Assembly (NCBI GenBank): GCA_002712575.1
Contig: PATZ01000012.1
Location: 5,535-13,132 of the forward strand
Length of the DNA stretch: 7,598 nucleotides
Direction: 5' to 3'
Source: Methanobacteriota archaeon
GTDB taxonomy: Archaea; Thermoplasmatota; Poseidoniia; Poseidoniales; Thalassarchaeaceae
Below, one piece after another: positions 1 through 5,919 of this stretch. Within the stretch, counting starts at the first letter, position 1; the number at the start of each line of letters is the position of its first letter. The notes beneath the pieces were generated by a model. It made no database searches, was not told the origin of the DNA, and saw only the letters and a program-made list of their open reading frames with translations. A program made the translations under genes and the position numbers.

Positions 1-576
1 CCGATTTTAGTAGTTTTACTATTCAGATTATGGACAGATCCTTTGGGTTGGAGCAGTTGGAGTGATACCAATCTTTTCGGTTTATTTTTACTCATATGTT
101 TGGCAATACTTTGGTTAATTGTTGACATGTACCGGATTTTACGAGTTCGTCGTATGCTAAAAACCATCGAAAAACAAAATATTGACCGTTTGAAGACAAT
201 TGCAGATACAGGTTTCAAAGTTCGTGGTTGGTTGAGGAAATTCTCCCGTAGAGATAAGGAGGAGGCCGATGAAGAAGAACCTGTTACCAAAGCAGTTGCG
301 AAGACTTCCTTGAAAACATGGGGATTACTTGCTCTGAAAGCTAGGAAGTTTACACCTGCAGGTCTTGTCGGAGCAGTAGCAACTGGAGCCGCAATTGAAT
401 TGACGCGACGAGGAGCAGGCGTAGTCTCTGACAAAATCGATGATAAGATGCAAGAGGAATTCAACAAATTTTCAGTAGCAACTAGCAATACTGTGCTTCA
501 GATGTTCGTTAGAGATTTTATTTTAGGAATGCTTCCGTTGGTGGCATTGTGGCTGATTCCTACACTTCTACCTTGA
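1..576 (+). CDS. Unrecognised multi-pass membrane protein, 5' end cut by window edge
   Basis: I do not recognise the family. The reading frame is open from base 1 to the TGA at 574-576, giving 191 visible residues. The first in-window start codon is a TTG at 43, but the codons before it already encode a hydrophobic stretch (PILVVLLFRLW), so the true start probably lies left of the window. A strong membrane helix covers visible residues 25-44. A basic then acidic, charged cytosolic-looking linker follows, with an EEADEEE run near residue 90. Next comes a small, Ala/Gly-rich hydrophobic stretch (about 119-133), a polar helix, and a C-terminal membrane segment (about 173-190). The next gene begins 43 bases downstream on the same strand, so the two may be co-transcribed. 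The function is unknown. Coding status is well supported by length, helix pattern and context. Confidence 0.72.
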   Translation, partial: PILVVLLFRLWTDPLGWSSWSDTNLFGLFLLICLAILWLIVDMYRILRVRRMLKTIEKQNIDRLKTIADTGFKVRGWLRKFSRRDKEEADEEEPVTKAVAKTSLKTWGLLALKARKFTPAGLVGAVATGAAIELTRRGAGVVSDKIDDKMQEEFNKFSVATSNTVLQMFVRDFILGMLPLVALWLIPTLLP

Positions 577-619
577 GAAGGTTGAAGGATGGCAACCCTC
601 GCCCTTCGGTTTGAGGCAC

Positions 620-1312
620 ATGGCACTTCTCATCCTAATGCGGCACGGCCAATCCATGTGGAATGCTGCCAATCTGTTCACTGGTTGGGTAGATGTCCCA
701 CTTACAAACAAAGGGGTAGAAGAAGCGATTTCTGGAGGTAAGGAAATCGCATCACTACCGATAGACGAAGTCCACGTTTCTACCTTGATTAGAGCTCAAA
801 TGACCGCTATGCTGGCTTTGGCGCAACACGATTCTGGAAAGACGCCGATCTTCCAATATTCTGAATCTGGAGATTCGATGAGTGAAAACGAATCTCGTAT
901 GGTGGAATGGGCTCAATCGAGAGATTCTGGTGACAATACAATTCCAGTGTATGTTTCTTGGCAATTGAATGAACGCATGTATGGCGATTTACAAGGGCTA
1001 GACAAGCAGGAGACCAGAGACAAATATGGGGATGAGCAAGTTCACATTTGGAGGCGCTCTTATGATGTTCCACCACCAAATGGTGAGTCTTTAGAACTTA
1101 CAGCGGCGCGAACAATACCTTATTTGCAATCAGAAATTATCACCTCCTTAGAAGAAGGGAAAAACGTGTTTGTAGCAGCTCATGGAAACAGTCTTCGCTC
1201 AGTGGTTATGAGTATAGAAGAATTGTCCAAAGAGGAAGTATTGAAGTTGGAAATTCCTACAGGTCAGCCTATCGTTTACGAATGGAATGACGGTAGTTGG
1301 AAGCGCCGGTGA
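620..1312 (+). CDS. gpmA: 2,3-bisphosphoglycerate-dependent phosphoglycerate mutase
   Basis: This cytosolic glycolytic/gluconeogenic enzyme interconverts 3- and 2-phosphoglycerate through a phosphohistidine. The 230-residue product opens with the family signature LMRHGQSMWN (catalytic Arg8, His9) and the segment FTGWVDVPLTNKG. It continues with Arg58 in STLIRAQMTA, the LNERMYGDLQGL segment carrying the acid/base Glu118, the block KYGDEQVHIWRR, and AAHGNSLR with the second catalytic His188. It ends in IPTGQPIVYEW, typical of true mutases rather than generic histidine phosphatases. Compared with E. coli GpmA it has a longer polar insert (about residues 75-108) before the Glu motif and a shorter region after the PPPNGES segment. 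ATG 620 is chosen over TTG 611 because it places the signature at the usual distance from the start. GAGG lies only 3 bases upstream, so that Shine-Dalgarno match is doubtful. The enzyme is bacterial in type; many archaea use the unrelated cofactor-independent mutase. Confidence 0.95.
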   Translation: MALLILMRHGQSMWNAANLFTGWVDVPLTNKGVEEAISGGKEIASLPIDEVHVSTLIRAQMTAMLALAQHDSGKTPIFQYSESGDSMSENESRMVEWAQSRDSGDNTIPVYVSWQLNERMYGDLQGLDKQETRDKYGDEQVHIWRRSYDVPPPNGESLELTAARTIPYLQSEIITSLEEGKNVFVAAHGNSLRSVVMSIEELSKEEVLKLEIPTGQPIVYEWNDGSWKRR

Positions 1313-1733
1313 TTTCTTGTCTAGCCGAACTTGGCTTTGGGCTCCAGCCCTCTATATTGTAGGGCTTATTGTCATGAATGTTCTATCTATTCCTTTAGCC
1401 ACAGATACGATGCCAGATGATTGTCCAGAAAATTCTGGAAATTGTGATCATCGCCAAATTACGTTAAATGTAAGCGATGAGGAATTACACCAAGCGATGG
1501 AAGAATGGGTTGACACTAGAGGATTCACTACCACCTTTAGTGAAGGCCACATTGTAGACCGAACTCTATTTTTGCAATTTCCAGATGATGTTACCTATGA
1601 CAATAAATGTGGCTATGTGGAAGTTCACAGTCAATCGAGGATTGGCGGCGCTGACTTTGGGGTCAATTCAGACAGATTAGATGATTTAGAAGATTTCCTA
1701 GATTCCTTTAACTTCGAGACAACTTGTCAGTAG
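1287..1733 (+). CDS. Membrane-anchored DUF1499-like protein
   Basis: This is a 148-residue protein with one N-terminal membrane helix (about residues 16-38, WLWAPALYIVGLIVMNVLSI) and a soluble domain predicted to face outside. The soluble part resembles DUF1499. It has a CPENSGNC segment (Cys46, Cys53) like the CPxxPNC opening of that family, then a GHIVDRTLFLQFPDDV strand region. It ends with VEVHSQSRIGGADFGVNSDR (111-130), which matches the family's characteristic VRSxSRxGxxDxGVNxxR block. Two further cysteines (108, 147) could form disulfides outside the cell. The start is uncertain: ATG 1287 overlaps the mutase gene by 26 bases, while an in-frame TTG at 1317, four bases after the mutase stop, would give a shorter N-terminus with the helix intact. 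Position and strand suggest it is read with the mutase. DUF1499 has no settled function, and the assignment rests on motif recognition. Confidence 0.75.
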   Translation: MTVVGSAGDFLSSRTWLWAPALYIVGLIVMNVLSIPLATDTMPDDCPENSGNCDHRQITLNVSDEELHQAMEEWVDTRGFTTTFSEGHIVDRTLFLQFPDDVTYDNKCGYVEVHSQSRIGGADFGVNSDRLDDLEDFLDSFNFETTCQ

Positions 1734-2419
1734 GCAATACCTTCATCATTAACGAAAACGACATTCACACCTAATCCTGCCTTGTGAAAAGCGATTAATT
1801 CCAAGGAATGAATGCGATGCCCCGTTGGTGCTATGCCCAAGACCTGCCGCTTGTCCTTTCTTGAAAACCAGGACTTCTTTTCTCCAATTATTCTTCTTTC
1901 ACCCTCGATATCATCGAACCAGGGCAAAGGGCCTTCAGGTGAGAATTCAATTCCAAGAATAAGGTCTACGCCATCGGTAGATTGAGCAGCATCAGCATCA
2001 GCCCCACTCGGGATCGCTGGACAGTTTGGATGGGTGTGTAGCCAGTGGGTAAAACGCCCAGCCCTTGGGCCTCTATCACTACCGAATACTTCGTCAGTCC
2101 ATTCTTCAGGCAGGTGATGCACAGAAAACGAATCACCGCGGTTTACCATTTTGGCTTCATGAATTCTATAGCCTTGCCCTGCAAACAAATTCTTCTTATG
2201 ATCACTACCTTCGAATTCAACTTCAACCTCTGGTAGGTTTCTGTCCACCGAAACGTCTAGTCCAACTAAAATCTCATCTGGTAGGGCTTTGAGTGCCCAG
2301 CCGAGAATATCTTCTAGCAACCTTGCAGGAAAGTGAACCTGTGCCACATATTCATCCCTGCGATTGTGAGATTCGTCATTGTAAATGGCGACAGCGTCTG
2401 CTAACCAGTCGCTCACCAT
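1727..2419 (-). CDS. JAMM/MPN (Prok-JAB) domain metalloprotease-like protein
   Basis: The 230-residue soluble protein carries a complete JAMM zinc motif: HTHPNCPAIPSGAD gives His128, His130, Ser138 and Asp141 in the H-x-H-x7-S-x2-D spacing. The expected upstream catalytic glutamate is Glu49 in LPDEILVGLDV, which resembles the PxEvxG strand-helix opening of MPN+ domains. JAMM proteins remove ubiquitin-like modifiers or cleave isopeptide-type bonds; in archaea the known case is release of SAMP modifiers by HvJAMM1. Here the 79 residues between the glutamate and the HxH are longer than in minimal JAMM proteins, and a roughly 90-residue C-terminal extension follows. ATG 2419 is preferred to upstream in-frame starts because the added N-terminus would run through the divergent promoter region and looks non-coding. 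No ubiquitin-like or E1 gene is in the window, so the substrate is unknown. Confidence 0.82.
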   Translation of the reverse strand: MVSDWLADAVAIYNDESHNRRDEYVAQVHFPARLLEDILGWALKALPDEILVGLDVSVDRNLPEVEVEFEGSDHKKNLFAGQGYRIHEAKMVNRGDSFSVHHLPEEWTDEVFGSDRGPRAGRFTHWLHTHPNCPAIPSGADADAAQSTDGVDLILGIEFSPEGPLPWFDDIEGERRIIGEKKSWFSRKDKRQVLGIAPTGHRIHSLELIAFHKAGLGVNVVFVNDEGIAY

Positions 2420-2512
2420 GATGGCCCGAGAGTGAACTATGTGATGAATAAGTCGCAAAATTGAGGTTTTCGGGGGAAATCCTTGAAAAACTACGAACAA
2501 TACAATCTGTTC
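2420..2512. promoter_or_regulatory. Divergent promoter region between JAMM gene and acidic protein gene
   Basis: These 93 bases separate two start codons pointing away from each other, so both promoters must lie here or extend into the genes. A weak TATA-like stretch on the minus strand (CTTATTCAT, 2452-2444) sits about 25-33 bases before the JAMM start, which would fit leaderless transcription. On the plus strand the AT-rich CTTGAAAAACT (2482-2492) lies 21-31 bases before ATG 2513. Neither is a strong consensus match, and no clear Shine-Dalgarno sequence precedes either start. Confidence 0.35.
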
Positions 2513-3205
2513 ATGGCGAAGAAGAAACGCGGTTTTGGACGAATCTTCGGTGCCATCACTGGAAGTCCATACGAACGCTTGCTGAAGCAGGTAGACAAAG
2601 TCGTTGCTGAAGCAGGAAGTGACCGTGCACTAGCAAAGACGTTGAGAAAACTTGTCAAGACTGTTACACAGCAATACGAAGAGGGTAATATCGACGAAGA
2701 GGAGCATGATTTGGTTGTTGAAGCAATTGAAGAAGTAGACCCTGAAGACCGCTCTTTCCCAAAACTTACCGATGATAGTGATGCATTTTATGATGAAGGG
2801 GACATGCCTGATTCTCCGGAGTTAAAACTCGGTAAGCGCAAGAATCTAGATGAATTGATGAAGTCGCAGGGCAACGAATTCACCGGCTCCTTCGGTCGTG
2901 ACGAATTCGAGGAATTCAGGAATAGTATGGCTGCGGATTTCTATGCGGATTCTGACGATGCGATTGCTGCAGGCGATCACCAAGCAGAAATCAGAACTCA
3001 AAACAGAGTTTTCGCAGATGTGGATGAAGGCATAAACCAACTCAAGAAAGAGATGGCGCAAGAAAGCGGTCTTGAAGACCCGAATTCTGTAGAAGAGGAT
3101 GAAGACTACTACACCGATGATGATGGCGTCGAGTGGTGGAAAGACGACGAAGGTTATTGGTGGTATAGAGAACCAGGTCAAGACGATTGGCAACCTCACG
3201 ATTGA
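2513..3205 (+). CDS. Acidic protein of unknown function with WW-like tryptophan-rich tail
   Basis: I do not recognise a characterised family. The 230-residue soluble protein starts with a basic segment (MAKKKRGFGRIFG). A helical region (about 20-75) follows, whose end, QYEEGNIDEEEHDLVVEAIEE, recalls the G-x-I-x-x-E-E-[FY] pattern of SHOCT-type short helical domains. The middle and C-terminal parts are strongly acidic. The last 27 residues are striking: VEWWKDDEGYWWYREPGQ (206-223) and then DDWQPHD, with five tryptophans and a final W-Q-P. This looks like a compressed WW domain (aromatic strand, then W-x-P/WxP end), although the first-to-last Trp spacing of about 17-18 is shorter than the usual 20-22. 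No signal peptide or membrane helix is visible. ATG 2513 is preferred over TTG 2483 because it gives a conventional basic N-terminus. The gene is divergent from the JAMM gene and its stop overlaps the receiver gene by 10 bases. Confidence 0.82.
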   Translation: MAKKKRGFGRIFGAITGSPYERLLKQVDKVVAEAGSDRALAKTLRKLVKTVTQQYEEGNIDEEEHDLVVEAIEEVDPEDRSFPKLTDDSDAFYDEGDMPDSPELKLGKRKNLDELMKSQGNEFTGSFGRDEFEEFRNSMAADFYADSDDAIAAGDHQAEIRTQNRVFADVDEGINQLKKEMAQESGLEDPNSVEEDEDYYTDDDGVEWWKDDEGYWWYREPGQDDWQPHD

Positions 3206-3540
3206 TCCCAAACTTTGAGTTTTGAGATATCGAACTTAACGATCCCAACATCAGCGCCAGCATTGAGCATTGCGTTATTTGCCATACTTGCTGAGCTCAT
3301 TGCTACGATTATCTCTGGCCTCTTGACATCGGATGCAAGTATTCCTTTGAGCACGTCTAAACCGCGTGTTGGAGGCATGTAATGGTCTAGCATCAGAATG
3401 TCTGGAGCGAATTCAGAAATTATTTCAAGATAATTTTGTGAATCCCAGTATTGCTTGAATTCAAAGTTTGATAGTTCTACTCCACCACTAATCAGCAGTG
3501 CTTCTATGTCAACAGAATCCTCGAAGGCAAGAATCTTCAT
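3196..3540 (-). CDS. Stand-alone response-regulator receiver (REC) domain protein
   Basis: The 114-residue protein is essentially one CheY-like receiver domain with no output domain. All key residues are visible: the acidic pair Glu7-Asp8 (ILAFEDS), the phospho-acceptor Asp52 in ILMLDHYMPP, Ser82 in VAMSSAS at the Thr/Ser switch position, and Lys102 in GIVKFD. The Lys is followed by Phe instead of the usual cis-Pro, a mild deviation. It should accept phosphate from a histidine kinase and signal through protein contact; no kinase is in the window. ATG 3540 is chosen because it places the first strand at the normal position and overlaps the upstream peptidase stop as ATGA (3540-3537). A GGTGGG stretch on the minus strand lies 10 bases before this start, inside the peptidase gene, so translational coupling is likely. 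Its 3' end overlaps the convergent acidic-protein gene. Confidence 0.9.
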   Translation of the reverse strand: MKILAFEDSVDIEALLISGGVELSNFEFKQYWDSQNYLEIISEFAPDILMLDHYMPPTRGLDVLKGILASDVKRPEIIVAMSSASMANNAMLNAGADVGIVKFDISKLKVWDQS

Positions 3541-5411
3541 TCTTCTGCATCCCACCAATTAGGAACTTCGAACCATTCAGGAGCTGTCTCTTCATCACGG
3601 TCAATCAATGGAAGACTTAGAGTTGAAGACGAGTCGGTGTTAACCTGCATTCCTATTCCAGCGCAAGGACTTGGCAAGTAGTCCATGCCGTTTTCAGTCA
3701 ACTCGATTCTAATTTCATGTCCAGCAGGTACAATTACATCCATTGGATTGAATTCCATTTGCATGTTGTAAGTTGTGAAAGGTGTAACTGTTTTTGCCTC
3801 ATACCCACCATCTCTGTACCTTACATCCATTGTTGCATGACCAAGTCTTAGGTCTTCGCTTGCATCAAACATGGTTGCAAACACTTGGCCTCCATCACAA
3901 AATCCGGTTGAGGCAGATAGGTGTAGAGTTGGTAATCCAGAGATGAAGCGGTCGTTTTCAGATGCTGGAATTGTAATTGTGACGCTTGAGGTTGCACTAA
4001 CTGTACTACCGGTTGCTGTTGCTTGATCAAGGGTTATCTCTTCCCAATACATGTCTTCAGGAGGCCAAGTATCCTCTACGTGCCATCTTCCATCATTCCT
4101 CTGCATTTGAACGTGTAATTCTGGCATCAGACCTTCGCCCTTTAACCAGTATTCAAACCACCAGAAGAGGTCAACAGCCCAATCCATTCTCGTCATTTCG
4201 GGGTAGGCTTCTGCTCCGTATCCACGAGATACAGCGTTTGAATGAGTTGTAGGCTGGTCTGGGTAATTGTGAGCCCATTGACCCATAATTCCCCTAGCAG
4301 GAATTCCTGCGTCTCTCATCATTTGATATGTCGGGAATGCATGGTAAGGGTCAACGTTCCAATCTTGCATTCCCCATACAAGATAGACACTTCCTCTGTA
4401 ATTTGCAAGGACGTCAGGGAGGTGTCTTCTTTCATCCCAATAGTCATTCCACTCTGCTCCGCCATATTGAGCCCATAAATGGGTGGTGAACGGATTTAGA
4501 GGTCCTTGTAAATCGTCTTGACATACTCTCAATTCGTCGGTAGTAAGATCACTTGTTGCCGCCCAGTATGCGGCATCATATCCGACTGCTCTAAACTCAC
4601 TGGACCCATTACGATAGAACATTTCTTGCACACCGATGGAGCCGGAAATCGGTACGATGGTTTTGAGGTGTTCTGAGGGGTTTTGAGCAGCTTCCCAATT
4701 GGTAGTGCCAGCGTATGATTTACCCATTAGTCCAACATTTCCATTAGTCCAATTTAGGTCACCAAGGTAATCGACGACCGCTTGAATTCCAATTTGCTCG
4801 CCCAATCCTTTGACGTCTTGACAGTGAGTTGATTGTCCTGTGCCAAAAGTTGAGGCTTGTGCGAGTGCGTACCCGTGCGAGATGAAATTGTCATACACCC
4901 ATTTTCCAACTCCTAGGTCAGGAACCGTGTTGGGATTGGAGTCATCGCCAACTCCAGGCATACCTTCGCCTCCGAAATCGTAGTATGGGTGAATGGTCAT
5001 TATCACTGGAACTTTGACATCATCAGGCACATTTGGCCTCCAGATGGCCACGTGCATCACATCATCTTCAGGGAAACCAGCATCCTCTTCTGACAATGGT
5101 AAATCGACATCCACCCAGTGTTCGGTATATGTTAGCACGTCAGGTACCTCGTCCTTGTATGGGCCCTCGATTGGGAGTTTAGATCGCTCTTCTGTCATAT
5201 TGAGGTTGGTCATCTTGTGCCGTTCATGAATTGGAACCTCCCACCAGTTGCGAGGTGCTTCTTGAACGCCTTCTACTTCGACAAGGTGTCCCATGCTCGT
5301 CCCTAGCATTAGGAAGATAATTGATACAGCAAACGTCGCTGCAAGGGTGATATTGAGGACATAATTTCCAGATTCCGGCATTATTTCTGCCTCGAATACT
5401 TCGTCCTCCAT
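3537..5411 (-). CDS. Membrane-anchored S15/CocE-family Xaa-Pro peptidase or hydrolase
   Basis: The 624-residue protein belongs to the alpha/beta-hydrolase S15 family (Xaa-Pro dipeptidyl-peptidase, cocaine esterase, glutaryl-acylase relatives). A short acidic cytosolic N-terminus leads to one membrane helix (about residues 18-38), so the catalytic part probably faces outside. The catalytic domain holds HPYYDF (141-146), where a Tyr would support the oxyanion, and the nucleophile Ser232 in GKSYAG. Asp350 lies in VWGMQDWNVDP, close to the GLxDxNV motif of Xaa-Pro peptidases, and His381 in GQWAHNYPDQ completes the triad. A C-terminal beta-sandwich of the PepX_C type runs from about residue 425 to 600. 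The likely role is release of Xaa-Pro dipeptides from proteins or peptides outside the cell, but motif data cannot separate peptidase from esterase or amidase activity. It heads a two-gene unit with the receiver-domain gene, and its promoter lies in the divergent gap above it. Confidence 0.93.
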   Translation of the reverse strand: MEDEVFEAEIMPESGNYVLNITLAATFAVSIIFLMLGTSMGHLVEVEGVQEAPRNWWEVPIHERHKMTNLNMTEERSKLPIEGPYKDEVPDVLTYTEHWVDVDLPLSEEDAGFPEDDVMHVAIWRPNVPDDVKVPVIMTIHPYYDFGGEGMPGVGDDSNPNTVPDLGVGKWVYDNFISHGYALAQASTFGTGQSTHCQDVKGLGEQIGIQAVVDYLGDLNWTNGNVGLMGKSYAGTTNWEAAQNPSEHLKTIVPISGSIGVQEMFYRNGSSEFRAVGYDAAYWAATSDLTTDELRVCQDDLQGPLNPFTTHLWAQYGGAEWNDYWDERRHLPDVLANYRGSVYLVWGMQDWNVDPYHAFPTYQMMRDAGIPARGIMGQWAHNYPDQPTTHSNAVSRGYGAEAYPEMTRMDWAVDLFWWFEYWLKGEGLMPELHVQMQRNDGRWHVEDTWPPEDMYWEEITLDQATATGSTVSATSSVTITIPASENDRFISGLPTLHLSASTGFCDGGQVFATMFDASEDLRLGHATMDVRYRDGGYEAKTVTPFTTYNMQMEFNPMDVIVPAGHEIRIELTENGMDYLPSPCAGIGMQVNTDSSSTLSLPLIDRDEETAPEWFEVPNWWDAEE

Positions 5412-5503
5412 GTTAAGAGACGAACTACTTCCTACTCATCAGTCTTCGCTTTTTTAGTTTGAATTAAGCAAATCCTCAAAGGTCTGACCTACAACGAGTA
5501 AAC
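5412..5503. promoter_or_regulatory. Divergent promoter region between peptidase gene and four-helix membrane protein gene
   Basis: This 92-base gap lies between two start codons facing away from each other. It contains an AT-rich core, TTTTTTAGTTTGAATTAAG (5450-5468), the most TATA-like stretch in the window. It is 36-54 bases before the plus-strand start at 5504 and 39-57 bases before the minus-strand start at 5411, so one AT-rich core could serve promoters in both directions. No convincing Shine-Dalgarno sequence is adjacent to either ATG. The assignment is positional and compositional only. Confidence 0.4.
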
Positions 5504-5890
5504 ATGAGCGAACAGTTTACAGTAGGCGGCCAATCAATTCCAAACATAACAACAGGGTACGGTGCTTTCCTAGTATTATGGGGAATTGCAATTTCAGTGA
5601 TTTCAGAATCAGACTCAATAACATCCTACTTCCCATCTCTACTAGGTTTGCCTTTGCTTATCTCTGGTATTCTTGCTACAAAGATCCCTGAGAAGAGGAA
5701 ATTGTGGATGCACATTGCTGCAACATTCGGTCTACTTTGTGCACTTGGTGGAACACGCTTCTTCATGGTGATGTCTGACGGAATCAATTACGCATCGGGC
5801 TCAATGTTGATGCTTCTTCTAACTGGTTCAATCTACACCTACATCTGCGTTCAATCATTCATTCACGCTAGGAAAGCTAGAGAAGAATGA
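5504..5890 (+). CDS. Small four-helix membrane protein of unknown function
   Basis: The 128-residue product is almost entirely membrane-embedded, with four predicted helices at about 17-34, 40-59, 68-88 and 98-119. The first two are joined by a short polar turn, the second and third by a basic loop (KIPEKRK). The C-terminus is short and charged (HARKAREE), suggesting a cytosolic end. The layout, including the motifs FPSLLGLPLLISG and MHIAATFGLLCALGG, recalls small uncharacterised four-helix proteins seen in bacteria, but this is from memory and no function is known to me. No catalytic or metal-binding residues stand out. The gene is divergent from the surface peptidase and is followed after 29 bases by the cyclophilin gene on the same strand, so these two likely share a transcript. 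Confidence 0.82.
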   Translation: MSEQFTVGGQSIPNITTGYGAFLVLWGIAISVISESDSITSYFPSLLGLPLLISGILATKIPEKRKLWMHIAATFGLLCALGGTRFFMVMSDGINYASGSMLMLLLTGSIYTYICVQSFIHARKAREE

Positions 5891-5919
5891 TTTCATAGTT
5901 TTGAGGTAGTGGCTTTCAC

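Noticed and set aside
577..607. Possible nested hairpin between the first membrane gene and the mutase (GAAGG/CCTTC with inner TTG/CAA)
   Set aside because: The pairing is short and interrupted, with a large uneven inner loop, and no T-run follows; it does not support a terminator or riboswitch call.
611..619. TTG 611 as the start of the phosphoglycerate mutase
   Set aside because: It adds three residues (MRH) before a conventional MALLILMRHG start; ATG 620 fits the family length and signature position better.
755..1079. Minus-strand open frames opposite the mutase gene
   Set aside because: The plus strand encodes an unambiguous mutase here; the antisense frames have no recognisable protein features.
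2420..2500. N-terminal extension of the JAMM protein from an upstream in-frame start at 2500
   Set aside because: It would occupy most of the only gap available for divergent promoters and shows no domain character; ATG 2419 is adequate.
2483..2512. TTG 2483 as the start of the acidic protein
   Set aside because: ATG 2513 gives a typical basic N-terminus (MAKKKRG) and leaves promoter space.
4013..5229. Several open frames of 78-79 residues on the plus strand opposite the peptidase gene
   Set aside because: They lie wholly inside a gene with clear S15 motifs and show no domain features of their own; they are antisense shadows.
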